Under the pieces are notes generated by a model. The model did no database searches, was not told the origin of the DNA, and saw only the letters and a program-made list of their open reading frames with translations. From contig JAZHRO010000012.1 in assembly GCA_037157565.1 (NCBI GenBank), positions 59,821,501-59,885,500 of the forward strand: a DNA stretch of 64,000 nucleotides, given 5' to 3'. The stretch comes from Thalassia testudinum. Taxonomy: Eukaryota; Streptophyta; Magnoliopsida; Alismatales; Hydrocharitaceae. How positions within the stretch are numbered: the first letter of the stretch is position 1; the number at the start of each line of letters is the position of its first letter. The translations under genes and the position numbers were made by a program. Of the stretch, positions 22,365 through 34,145 are shown piece after piece.

Positions 22365-25300
22365 GAAAATGAGGTTGCCCCCATCTTTTCTCAACCATCG
22401 GATACAATCAATGGCCAAGACCTTTGCCTTTTTTTAATTCTCCTTGCATGAAAAGTTATTAATCCTCTTTCCAAAAAGTCAAGTGGGACCTTTCCTTTCC
22501 CAATGTAACTCCTTCCTCTCCAACAAGCACTCCCTCTCCTCCAATCACACTTCGTTGGATCCTATGGAAATTTTTTTAGGGGAGTATGGCTCCTTCTCCC
22601 TCTAACCCTCCCTCCCCACCTATCTCTCTCACTCATTCCACCCCCTTGCAGGGCCCCTCCTAGCCTGATATTTGTGGTTGTGGTGAGGCTACATCCTTGC
22701 TCTGGTCCCTCTCCTTCATTGCCCCCTCAACTATGAATGGCATTGCAGCTTGATAGCATCGCCATCATCCTCTATATCTAGCGTAAATTTGCATAAGTTC
22801 TAAGATTAAATTCACCTAATTAATATACAAAAGGGTATAATTCAATCAGAGCTTAAAAGAGAAGAATTAATGAAAATAGGGATTAATTCTACAATTTTCA
22901 CGAACAATTATAAATATAAAATATCTAAGGGGTCAACTCATGGTGAATCAAAGGTCAATTGAGTTGAAATTTCCTAAAAGTGGGTTGGTATTGAGTAATT
23001 CAGGATTTACATTCAAATTGAATGTTAATTCTTCAATTAAAAATCCTAATTTCGACTCCACTTCAATTAAAATAGGTTTGATAAAAATAAATGTAATATA
23101 AATATTCTAAAATTATTTAAAAATATTTTATAAGGTTTGAAATAGTGAATTTGATAATCGAAATCCGTTTCGACCTAAAACACAGACTAGGTGGGTTTTG
23201 TGATACATTTTGGGTCTAAACATAAATTGATCATGAAAACATCATCAAAATCCAAAATTGAAGCCACCATTAAATTTCTTAGGACTAAATTAGGCTAGCA
23301 TAAAAATTTGGATTCATTTGAACTTCATCTTCCCTTAGTTTACAATTTGACCCTTAATTCTCAATTTATTGCAAAGACCCCCCTAATTCTTCATCTTCTT
23401 TGCAAATACCCCCTTTCCAGCACCTTCCCCATCGTCCACTTCGCATCTGCCGGCAGCGAAATCAGGCGAGGTTGTTCTCACAACAACTGACCCTCTCCTC
23501 ACACGCTAAGAAGCGATAAAGCTTCCTCAAGCCACGTCGCTTCTCTTCGTTGAGTCGTTGCGCGTCCCTACCCCCTCCTCCTTCCCAGCATCGTCAATGA
23601 CAAGACCATTGGAGCTCCTCAAGCTCCTTCGTCCGCCACCCTATTGCGAAATTGATAGAGGGTTTCTTCTTCCCTCATCACCACCGTGCTTCCCGTCAAA
23701 GAACCGGCTTTACTACCCTCCTTGCTCCAATTAACCTCACCACCCCTTCTTCTCAAAGTCCGGCGGCCTCTCCAGCGACTTCCAACCACTCCTCCTCACC
23801 CTCTCATCATTTATCAGGTATCCCTTCCTCTCCCTCTCTTCCTATAGAGTACATTAGGCTCTTTAGTTGTAGGTTTCAACGTCCACAACTCCTTCCTCGC
23901 CACCTTCTTCTCCGCGATCGACCACGCGCCAGCCACACTTCCAGCAATCCACACCGACCACCTCCCACATCCTCGCTCGCGTCCACCAACCCCATAAGCT
24001 CTACCTCTCTCTGCCGAACAAAAGCCCTCTCCCAATCGAGGGTTCTGTCGACTCCATCGCTCTGTTGAACAACCACCATCGATGCCTCTCGCTGCGTGAC
24101 CATCGGTCGCCTCTGAGCACTATCACGCCAAATCAACGTTGCCTCCACCTTCAGTACGCCACGACGGAGCTTCTTGATCTGTTGGAATCAAGCTTCCACG
24201 CAATCCGCACCTCGCCGAAGCACGCCGCATCCCATCGCCGTCCTCGACACCAACCCATGTCAGCCGGCCATCTCTAATACTTAGGCTTCGTGAGAAGCTC
24301 CACGATGGCACAAGGAACCCTCTCACAACCTCAACTGTTGCTTCTCATGCAAGGAAAAGCTCCAACGAACTCACCGGACCTCGGCACCTTCCCCAACTCC
24401 AACGTGGTCATCAGTGATCTTACACGCCACCAATCGCCACTGTGTCACCACCATCACGTCGGCCATCCTCCAACGAGTGACCTCCACCCTTTGCCGGTGT
24501 TGGGCAATTGCTGGAGTGCGAGTCCGGCACGTGGCCAGCGAGTCTCACCGGAGCCTATGAGGAACTCGAGCTCCCTGTTGCAAATCTTGAAGAGGAAGGG
24601 TCCAGGGACCTCCATGCAAATAAAAGAAGTTTGAAGGGACCTAAATGAAAGGTCACACGGGCCTAATTGCAAGGATTCAAGGGTTGGTTTGTAATTTTGT
24701 GAATCTAGTTTAAGTTTTAGTTCCAAATGAATTTTATTACATAAGGGTTGTTCAAAAATAGTTGAAATTGATTATTTAGTGTATAGTTTGCCTTGACATT
24801 TGCCAATTTCTAGTTGAGCACTAAATAATTGAAAGTCCAATTGTCTCGAATGAATTAGCAAAATTACATGATCAATCTTTTCATTCTTGAGCTAAAATTG
24901 ACAATTAGAAATGGAAGTCATTGAATCCAGTCCTTAAAGCTAAATATTGTGAAAATTTAGTGGTATTCGTGCACTTTTTATTCTTAACGAACGACATTAG
25001 GATATTTTTATTTTAAATTATAAATTATAAATTTTAATCTCACTTTTATCATCTATGCTACAATACATCCATTTTTAAAATCACGGTAGAAGCATGTTAA
25101 CATCGCTACAACCAACCATCCTCCAACGATCACTCCTTCCTTTTTCTCTGGTGAAGATAGCACCCGGTTACCTCCTAAGCCTTCATGGTCTCCTTGCGTG
25201 ACTCAAAACACCTCTATTTACACGGGTATCGTCCCCCTCAAAACCCCTTACTATAAGCAATACTTGGCAACTCGCTTCCCTCGTCTACTGTGACACCCCC

Positions 25301-25967
25301 TGCATAAGACGTAGTTATCTCATTGTTGAGTTATCTTTTTCCTGAAAGCTATTTGCCACTAAGTTTTATTTCTACGCTCAAAAGTATAATTTGGGGGACG
25401 AGGAATTGAGATATTCATGAATAATTTGTTACCGAGTTCTTTGTCTTTTCCCTAGAAAGGTATTTGGCATGATAAGACATCCGTTCCGGAGATCGGAACT
25501 TGACGAACGAGACTCTAACATTATTTTTTTGCATATTGTTTCCTCATCATTTTGTTTTTCTACATCTTTTTTTCATGGTTGTCCTCTTTCTTGTTGAAAA
25601 TTCAACACTTATCCTTCAGTTGATTTGTCGATGAAGTTTATTTCAATTGATTGATTGTTCTATTCCTCATTGATTTAAAAATGAAAGAAAGAGAAAAAAA
25701 AACTTGGACATCCCTATGGAATTATACCGCACACGTAAATTAACGGCGACAATTAGATTGTAAATGAATTTTTTTATTTCCCATCAATAATCATTTTTAT
25801 TTGCTATCTGCTGTATAAATTAATATCATATTTTCATTTAGATGGATGACATTGACGACGTGGTTGGAGAAGCAACTAAACTTCATAACTTAAATGAAAT
25901 TAATGTTGGTGAAATAGAAAATGTAGTAAATGGCTAAGAGATTATAAAATTATATGTTGGTCTATGT
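22363..25967. other. No clear gene; partly LTR-like sequence
   Basis: From about 22780 to 24770 the style and short phrases (for example around 23275-23360, and the CT-rich 23640-24600) resemble the U3 part of the Athila-like LTR at 59700-60450. I could not find ends, so this is only a hint of a related old LTR. A short open stretch at about 25842-25938 begins MDDIDDVVGEATKLHNLNE and then stops; not recognised. Confidence 0.4.
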
Positions 25968-27551
25968 TACGACCTGGTCTAAACCTGGATGAAAATTAAG
26001 TCGGATTGTATCTTACTATCGAAAATCTAGTAGTCCAACAAATAATAAATTTAAGATTTAACATTCCACATATGCAAACATAAAAGAAAGTGCATAATAG
26101 AAAGAGCAAGATAAAAGTCTACTAACAACACATAAAAGTAATTCATAACACATAGAAGATAGTTTAACTTTAAAGCAAAAGACATACTATAGTAAGAGAA
26201 ACAACTATCTAGTCCTACGACAGTGTGTGGCTGGGTCCTACACCATCACCCTCAGCAGTTGCTAGAGCTGGCTATTCTCTTCCCTTACTTGAATACACAA
26301 ATCAAGATAAACGTCAGCAAAGCTAAGTAAAGTGGCTAAAAGAAAGAGAGTATGGCAAATAGTACGTGTGGTGATGTGGTGAACAAGAAACAAGAAGGGT
26401 GGTGGTATTGTTCAGTCTTAACCATTTTAGAAAGAAATATTCCGTTAGTTCCATGTTTTCTTATTGATTCATTCAGTTGCTCATTTATTCTGTTCTTCTT
26501 GTTGCACATATTCCACTAAGTATGGTCAACACTTGTTAGTACACATGTCTCCTATCGAAAAGATCTCGTTGCAATATTCCCGAGTCATAGGGCGATCGCC
26601 AGATGCTCTCTTAACTAGGAGAACGTCCTACGCTCACCTTACAACTTACTTTACCGCCTCAGGATCATGGCCACAGTGTAGTGGTGATTATGACATGCAT
26701 GATAAGCACACGATGAGCTACCATTTGCTATTACGTGGTCAGTCGTTTCCACTAATGAGTACGCACAGAAATAGTAACAGAAACCACACCACCTCCTTAG
26801 TATCATGTACCTCCACCTAGCCATCACGGTTGGTGCCTTGTAAGCACAAGAGTCTGCGTAGAAAGGCTGGCTCTCATTTAGATCCCTACCCATGGAGGTC
26901 AACTCTCTCTATGCGTTATGGGGTGGTTAGCTATCCTCGAGGCTTGTATACCCAAGGGTCAACTCACGCTACAAGTCCAATCTTCAGCACGGGCTGGTCA
27001 CTTTTACCGCCCAAATGTTCGAAGTCCATATCATTTCTATCCCCATCTAGATTTTTGGACACTCTTAGTCCGTTGTCTAGTTTCCCTTAGGGTTCATAAT
27101 ACGTCCCTAATTTTGTTGCTACAAGTTTAGGAATTAGCATTCTAGGCAAGTATGAAATAAGTATCATTCATTTGTTTTTGTAGTCATCTTGTCCCATTAA
27201 TATTCAATAAGAAAAATATGAAATTAAGGGAGCATATCTTCTCTCATAAACTAACCACCAGCAACTCGAGTTTGGAAAAGAATAGAGGCCTATTCATCTA
27301 ACATGACAACAAAGTAGGGCAGGTACTCAGCAAGATCAAAATCAGATTTTTAGGGTGCATAGCATGGACATTATAAAGGTCAAATGTGTACATGTATTCT
27401 AGAGCACTAGATTAAGCTTGCAAGGGACAAAGGGTGAGACCACTCTACCTTGGCTCACGTGAAGGGATGATGGGATGAGAACCCTATCTTGAGCCTCCCA
27501 CAGGCACTGCACGCCTCCCACGCGAATCGTGATGCTCTCTGGTGTGATTCC
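25968..27551 (-). repeat. Old LTR fragment related to the inserted gypsy LTR, left part
   Basis: It begins GTTACGACCTGG, like the GTTACGACCCGA terminus of the 27552 and 35394 LTRs. Scattered homologous blocks follow in the same order: a stretch ending in a block of AAAATAAA-like words, the CAGCAGTTGC/CAGCCGCAGG zone, the GTCAGTCGTTTCCA block near 26740, and the CCACTCTACC block near 27440. The next 40.9-kb-side piece (40922-41657) appears to be its continuation, split by the 27552-40921 insertion. It is much more diverged than the other copies. Confidence 0.7.
27547..27551. other. Target-site duplication of the Tekay-like element, left copy
   Basis: ATTCC directly left of the 3' LTR, identical to 40922-40926. 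Confidence 0.93.
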
Positions 27552-28929
27552 TATTACGACCCGATTCCCGAATCCCTACGAGACACGAGAATCGGACCGA
27601 CTCGACTGATCCCAAGACCCAGTCGTCCAACGAGAAAGTAACCAAAAAAGTAGTAAAATAAACCACATTCACCATGCATATAACTAGCAGTAACAAAAGT
27701 GAAGTAGTAAAGAAAAGAACTACTACAGTACACACCACTACAACAGTAGAGAATTAAACAGGTATATAAACATGATGCTTACAATAAAAGAGTACAATTG
27801 TAACAGAAAATACTCACTACAACAGAAGAACGGTACAGTGGGTACAACACAAGTAAAACTACTGGGCTCTACTAGGCCCAGCACCCTCTGCAGCCGCAGG
27901 CTCTGGCTGCTCAACACCTGGTCCTGAAAAGGTGACAATGGTGACATGTCAGCGAAACGCTGAGTAGAGTGGCAACCAACTAGCTAAGAAAATAGTAAGG
28001 CGGACAAGTAGCTATTATTTTTAATTTCTTTCTTTATTTTCTATTTACTCATTCTTGAATTATTCCTCAGATCTTTCTCTCAATCTTGAATGTTCCTCGT
28101 GGGAATGATCTTGATTGCAGTCTTTTCCGAAAAGTAGAAGTAGCACATGGTGCTCCCCTGGCGGAGAGAGTCCCCCGTGGTGGTCCTACCCTCAGTCAAC
28201 CACCCCAAGGTCACTGACAGACGTAACGGTGACTACGACACGCGCGATAAACGCATGGGTAGCTACCCCGCACTAGCACGCGGTCAGTCGTTTCCATTAA
28301 CGGGTGCGCCCCAAAGCATAGCACGGAACCAGTATAAGGCAGAGCCCTCTCAGTAACAGGGGTCTAGCCCCTCCACAGTAACCAACCAGGGGACTTGCCC
28401 CTCCACAGTCCGCGCACCCTCGCCTAACTACCCTGATTTGCCTAGTGGGCCTAACAAGTCGGTGTAGGAAGGCTAACAGAACCCCGGGGCCCGTGGGGTG
28501 GCTAGTGCTCTCTCGACACTAGTAGCTCTCCCCGGTACTGTGTATGCGAGGGCCAAAAGTCAGTACAAAGTGGCCAAACCTAACCCCTGGTCCCTGGGGC
28601 AGCTAGCTCCGTTCTGCACTAAATAGGGGGACAGTCGCTCCCCTTGGTACTCCGTACTCAAGGGCCAGCTCACTTCTCCAACTCCCTTCCATTTACCTTT
28701 CAGGAGCTCTACTCCTAATTCCCCGTAGGGTTCATGCTCATATTTCTCTAGCCAGGTCATTCTATGTTTCATCATTTCAGTTTTATTTCCATATAGCCCG
28801 TGTTTCCAATAATTAATATACATTCATATACAAGCAGCTGTTATCCAATTACAGGTAATTATCATTTTTCTTTCTACTTTTCCAAGACTGCAATTCATGT
28901 ATTCACGACATTCGTTTCAGTGTTTCTGT

Positions 28930-29113
28930 TCCTAGGATTCATGCCACATCCTAGGATCTATCATTCAATCTAGTTTTCTAGTCCTAGGATTCATGCCATA
29001 CACTAGGATTTATCATTCAATATAGTTTTCCAGTTCTACGATTCATGCCATACCCTAGTATCTATCATTCAATTTAGTTTTCCAGTCCTAGGGTTCATGC
29101 CATACCTTAAAAT
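28930..29113. repeat. 52-bp tandem repeat in LTR (3' copy)
   Basis: About 3.5 units of a 52-bp period, each carrying CCTAGGATTCATGCCATACC followed by CTATCATTCAAT and TAGTTTTC. The same array is present at 39481-39665 and, shorter, at 37363-37500. Confidence 0.9.
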
Positions 29114-29399
29114 CTATTATTTATCTCACAAGTGCATAATTGTTGATAAATAATCAAGGGGAGCCACTCTACCCGCAAAACCGGGAGTACTGGGGGCGTG
29201 ATCGGCAGGTCCGCGTGCCTCCGCAACCCCTAGAGCCGCAACGGAACGAGATTCTATCACAAGGATCAAACACAAGAAACTACTTAGAACAGGATACAAG
29301 TACTGTAAACAAGTAGAACAACTAATTCTGAGAAGAACGAAATTTGAAACGCGGAAAACGGACTTCGAACGGACCCTAAACGGGTCAAAAATGACAAGT

Positions 29400-30360
29400 C
29401 TGCCCCAAATCAGATGTCTGGAATATCTTCCAGACGTCTTAAACGATGGTTCAGGTCATACCTTGTTTCTGCGCGGTTCTTCAGACGTCCAGAATCCCGC
29501 TGAACCGTCTGGACCTAATTCCAGACGTCCGATTGTCACTCCGGACGTCTGGAGACTCTCCCCACCGTCTAGTGCTATGCCCAGACGTCCGATCTGTGTG
29601 GGAGGGCGTGCCCTTGCGCCTTCCCGAATGAAACCTACACGCGTACGCAACCGACCTCAACACAGCAAAGAGGCAGAATCCTTCGACGGAACAGCCTGCA
29701 TGGCTGTACACGCGAAAGGAAGAAGAAAAGAAATATTGTACCTTTCAGTCATCTGGATCTTCCTCCAGACGTCTCCCGCGTCGTCTGGACATAGGTCCAG
29801 ACATCTGATTCTAGGAAATTTTCCCAGAATCAGGACCTCCTCGCCCTCCGCCTGCTGCACACGGCCGCCCCGCACCGCGCTCGCCTGCTGCCTGAGCTGC
29901 AGCAGCACCTCCCCAACACTAAGCTCCTGCTGCGCACCCCCGCCGGCCGGCCCTAGCAGCTCCGGCGAGTTCGCCCTCTCTTCCTCACGCACTCCGCCTC
30001 TTCTCCCTCCCGCTACACCTCCTCCTCCCCGCGCGCACCCGGCAGCGACTGCTGCCCTCGCTCTCGCACTCTCACGCTAACAAGAAGGAGGAGACGGTGG
30101 AGTGGTGGTGAGGGAGAGGAGAGGGGGAGATATTTGAAGGTGCCGTGGGGAGAGAGAGAGGAAGAAAAAGATGCACCTACAGCACGGGGAGGGAAGAGAG
30201 AGAAGAAAAGAGGGTAGCGGGTCAGTCTGTGCACGCATGCACGTAGACGCGAAATCGTACGCCGCAAAAATTAATTTCCAAACGTCTGGGAAGGCTTCCA
30301 GACGTCTGACCAGACATTTGGACCAACTCCCAGACATCTTAAAAGACGTTTGATGCCGGG
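29400..30360. repeat. Clustered CCAGACGTCTGG-type motifs in LTR
   Basis: More than a dozen full or half palindromes of the type CCAGACGTCTGG, CAGACGTCCG or CCAGACATCT lie in this part of the LTR. They fall in two groups, 29400-29820 and 30280-30355, on either side of a GC-rich leader-like stretch. The equivalent stretches of the other two LTR copies (37800-38200 with 38650-38710, and 39960-40370 with 40830-40910) keep them. Confidence 0.85.
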
Positions 30361-30369
30361 GTCTTAACA

Positions 30370-30410
30370 ACATAACAAACTCAAAGGAAGTTTCGTCCCC
30401 GAAACTTGCG
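30370..30410 (-). other. Region next to 3' LTR with polypurine-like tract
   Basis: The minus strand carries TTTCGGGGACGAAACTTCC a short way before the LTR start, a sequence commonly seen ahead of the 3' LTR in plant chromoviruses. The exact plus-strand primer cannot be pinned down. Confidence 0.55.
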
Positions 30411-30451
30411 CTAACTAGAGTGCGGAAAAGAATGATCTATGCATAACAAAC

Positions 30452-32122
30452 TCAAAGAGGACCAAAGCTGGTCCAAAAAGTCGTACCCTCAAAAAGCTCC
30501 GGGTACCGCTCCCGCATCACCGCCTCAGGCTCCCAGGTAGCCTCCTCGTACCGTTGGCTCCTCCACAAAACCTTCACCAGGGGTACTTGCTTCCGTCTCA
30601 GACTGCAGACGGCTCTGTCGAGAATTTGCAATGGCCGTTCGGGGTAGGTCAAGTCGTCACCCACCTCGACGCTCTCGTGTCTCAGGACGTGACTGGGATC
30701 GGCGACGTACTTCCTGAGGTTGGACAGGTGGAACACGTCGTGCACACCAGAAAGCTGGGGAGGAAAAGCAAGCCTGTAAGCAACGGGTCCAACCCGCTCC
30801 AGGACCTCAAAGGGTCCCACGAACCTTGGCGCGAGCTTCCCTCTGACCCCAAACCACTGCAGGCCCTTCATGGGCGAAACGCGAAGGAAGACGTGATCCC
30901 CAACCTTGAACTGTACCTCTCTGTGTTTCCAATCTGCATAGCTCTTCTGCCTGCTCCTAACAGTGCGGAGTCGCTTGTGAATCTGCTCGACTACCTCCTG
31001 ACTCTGCCGGATCAGCCTGGGGCCAACCTCCCACTTGGTCCCCACCTCAACCCAACTCAAGGGTGCCGTACACCTCCGTCCGTACAGAGCCTTGTAGGGT
31101 GCCATGCTGATGCTCAAGTGATAACTGTTATTATATGCAAACTCCGCCAGGGGCAAGTGCTCCTCCCAAGAGCCCCTCCAGTCCAGTACACAAGCACGCA
31201 AAAGGTCCTCAAGTGTCAGTATCGTGCACTCGGACTGTCCGTCTGTCTGGGGGTCGTATGCTGTACTGAACCTCAACCGTGTCCCCAGGGCCTGCTGAAA
31301 CTTAGCCCAAAACTGGGACGTAAAGTGGGTATCCCGGTTGGATACGATCTCCTGCGGAACTCTGTGTAGATGTACCACGTCACGGATATACTTCTCTGCC
31401 AACTGTGCTAGTCCCAAGGTGACTCGGATCGGCAAGAAACGTGCCGTCTTTGTCAATCTGTCAACGATTAACCAGACTGCGTTGTGTCCTCGCTGGGTAA
31501 CAGGTAAGCCCACCACCAAGTCCATGGTGATGCTCTCCCACTTCCACTCTGGCACTGAAAGTGGTTGTAACGGCCCCGCAGGCCTCTGATGCTCGGCCTT
31601 CACCTGCTTGCACACTAAACACTGCTGCACGAATTTACCGACATCCCGTTTCATTCCCCTCCACCAAAAGTCACGTCTCAAATCATGGTACATCTTTGTG
31701 TTTCCGAGATGTATGGTGAATCTAGAACCGTGTGCCTCAGTCAGGAGCTCTCTCAACAACTCCTCGTCTCTGGGAACGGACAAGCGTCCCCTCATGCGCA
31801 GCACCTGGTCTGTAAAAGAGAAGTCTCCAGGGTCTCCCGACAGTACTCTGTCACGCAATGACTGCAAGTACGGGTCGGCCATCTGCCCTGTGATGATGCG
31901 GTCTATCAGCTCTGGCCTCGTCTGTCGTGTCACAATCACTACCCCACAGTGCCCCAGTAACTCTACGGGTCGCCAACTGCCCATCTCCTCTAAGAGGCTC
32001 CAACTCTGCGCCTGTAAGCTGGCCAAGTGAGCGGGCGCCTTCCGGCTCAAGGCGTCAGCTACTACGTTGGCCTTTCCCGGGTGGTAGGAAATGCTGCAGT
32101 TATAGTCCTTCAGGAGCTCCAA
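30452..32122 (-). pseudogene. Tekay-like integrase with chromodomain
   Basis: An uninterrupted 556-residue stretch on the minus strand. It opens with the end of RNase H (GKANVVADALSRK), then the zinc-binding HHCC region (HLGNTKMYHDLRRDFWW, CLVCKQVK), then the catalytic core: MDLVVGLP (first Asp), VSNRDTHF and GQSECTILTLED (Glu kept). The second catalytic Asp is Asn: codon AAC at 31337-31339, a likely G-to-A change. After the core come the GKLAPRFVGPF module and the chromodomain, VKVLWRSQRYEEATWEPE, which in this clade binds modified histone H3 and steers insertion into heterochromatin. The change alone should abolish strand transfer. It is joined in frame to RNase H but separated by a TAG at 32132-32134. 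Confidence 0.92.
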
Positions 32123-32131
32123 CCAACGTCT

Positions 32132-33369
32132 CTATCTCATGTTGAGCTCCTTCTGGTCAAACAAGTATCTGAGGCTCTTGTGATCTGTGAAAATCTCAAA
32201 GGTCTCACCGTATAAGTAGTGCCTCCAAGTCTTCAGTGCGAAGACGATCGCTGCCAGCTCTAGGTCATGAGTAGGGTAGCTATGCTCATGGGGCTTCAGT
32301 TGCCGCGAAGCGTAAGCGACAACGTGACCCCTCTGCATGAGCACACCCCCTAACCCCTGCAAAGAGTCGTCCGTATACACAACAAACCCGCCACTACTGT
32401 CTGGGATGGTGAACACGGGAGCTGAAGTCAGCCTCACCTTCAGCTCCTGAAAACACGCCTCACAGGCGTCTGTCCAAGTAAAGGGCACGTCCTTCCAGGT
32501 CAGCTGTGTCATAGGACGTGCAATCTGTGAGAAGCCCCTAATAAACCGCCTTTAGTAGCCTGCCAGTCCTAAGAAACTGTGAATCTCAGTGACCGTACGT
32601 AGTCTCTCCCACCTGAGCACTGCCTCGACCTTGGCTGGGTCCATAGCCAAGCCATCCCCGGAGATCACATGACCTAAGGTCACCTCCCTCAACCAGAACT
32701 CGCACTTGCTGTATTTGGCGTACAGCCTACGTCGTCTCAGTGTGTCCAAAACCATCTGCAAGTGTTGTCCATGCTGTGTCTGATCTCGAGAATAGATGAG
32801 CACATCATAATGAATACCACCACGAACTGGTCCAAGTACGGTCTATACACCCGGTTCATCAAATCCATGAAGGCAACGGGGGCATTGGTCAGCCCAAACG
32901 GCATGACCAGAAACTCGTAGTGTCCGTACCGGGTGCGGAAAGCTATCTTGGAGACGTCTGCCTCCTTGATCATCAACTGGTGGTATCCAGACCTCAAGTC
33001 GATCTTGGAGAATACCGTGGCACCTCGCAGCTGGTCAAACAAGTCATCAATCCTCGACAGCGGATACCTGTTCTTGATGGTGACCCTATTCAGCTGTCTG
33101 TAGTCCACACAAAGGCGTAGGGTACCATCCTTCTTCTTTACGAACAATACCGGGGCTCCCCAAGGAGACGCACTGGGCCTCACAAAGCCCTTGTCCAAAA
33201 GATCCTGCAACTGAGACTTGAGCTCTCGCAGCTCAAGTGGTGCCATCCTGTATGGTGCTATGGAGATGGGGCTAGTCCCCGGTACCAGTGAGATCTCAAA
33301 CTCGATCTCACGCTCGAGCGATAGTCCTGGCAGCTCATCTGGGAACACGTCGGGGTACTCTCTGACCAC
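32132..33369 (-). pseudogene. Tekay-like reverse transcriptase and RNase H (broken)
   Basis: RT starts after a TAG (33379-33381) with [12 protein letters not shown], then [37 protein letters not shown], and [12 protein letters not shown]. At the catalytic FIDD a single base is missing between 32808 and 32809: ATT-AT-GAT, so the first Asp codon has lost its G and the frame shifts. The second frame continues LIYSRD to SFLGLAGY, where TAA at 32552-32554 replaces a Tyr or Gln codon. RNase H follows ([27 protein letters not shown]) to the TAG at 32132-32134, a position usually Gln (CAG). It once copied the RNA and removed the template strand. Confidence 0.92.
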
Positions 33370-33378
33370 TAGGATACT

Positions 33379-34145
33379 CTAGAAGTCTGCCACAGGGTTG
33401 GGCTCCGCCACCACACAAGCTAGGAAGCCCTCACACCCCTGGCTCAAAAGTCTCGCTACCCGAAGTGCGGAAATGCACCTGAAGCCTCCGTCCACTGGCT
33501 GCCCGTGGAACTCGAAAGAAGGCAACTCCGGTATGGAGAAGACGATCTTCCTCTCAAAGCAGTCCACCAAGGCGTGGTAAGCGGGCAGCCAGTCCATCCC
33601 CAGAATTACGTCAAAGTCCTCCATCTGTATCATAATCAGGTCAGCGGGAACGCTGTGTCCCCCAACACTGACCTCACAACCTGTGTACACCTCCTCAGCT
33701 ACAAACAGCTGACCACTCGGACCTCTGATCACGAATGGATCCTCTAACAACATACAGTCCTGCCCCAAGCTAACCGCAAAACTAGCTGCGACGAACGAGT
33801 GCGTAGCACCGGAATTGAAAAGCCTGTAAACAAGTCTGCCGGAAATTGAAACCATACCTGCCACCACTGATCCCGAAGCTCTGGCATCCCTGTGTGTCAG
33901 GGTGTTGATACACCCCTCAGCCCTAAGTGCAGACGAAGCAGCCACACTCTGCGTCGGATGGGTAGTCGCTGGCCGGTACCCTCCCCGTGACTGTTGTCCT
34001 CCTCCTTGCGCCTGGAAACCGCAGCCTCCTGCTCGCCCTCCAGTGCTCAGCGCGGAAAGCATCTGCTGACCTCCTGCCCTAGACGGGCAGTCCCTCCTAA
34101 TGTGGCCCGGCTGGCCACACTGGTAGCAAAGGGGGACTCGACTCC
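33379..34145 (-). pseudogene. Tekay-like zinc knuckle and protease
   Basis: The minus-strand frame begins with the nucleocapsid CCHC knuckle (CYQCGQPGHIRRDC, about 34120-34075), then a Gln/Gly-rich linker, then retroviral-type aspartic protease. The active-site triad, normally DSGA, reads NSGA (codon AAT, 33814-33816), so the catalytic Asp is lost. The flap region and the second conserved segment VILGMDWL (near 33590) are intact. The frame differs from the upstream gag frame, so an indel lies just before the knuckle near 34130-34150. A TAG at 33379-33381 separates it from RT in the same frame. Confidence 0.9.

Larger units (their letters stand above)
27552..30369 (-). repeat. 3' LTR of the Tekay-like element
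   Basis: 2818 bp. On the minus strand it starts TGTTAAGACC (30369) and ends GGTCGTAATA (27552); the other LTR ends TAACA, so the last bases carry one change. It contains a 52-bp tandem repeat (28930-29113) and clustered AGACGTCT-type motifs (29400-30360). Confidence 0.95.
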
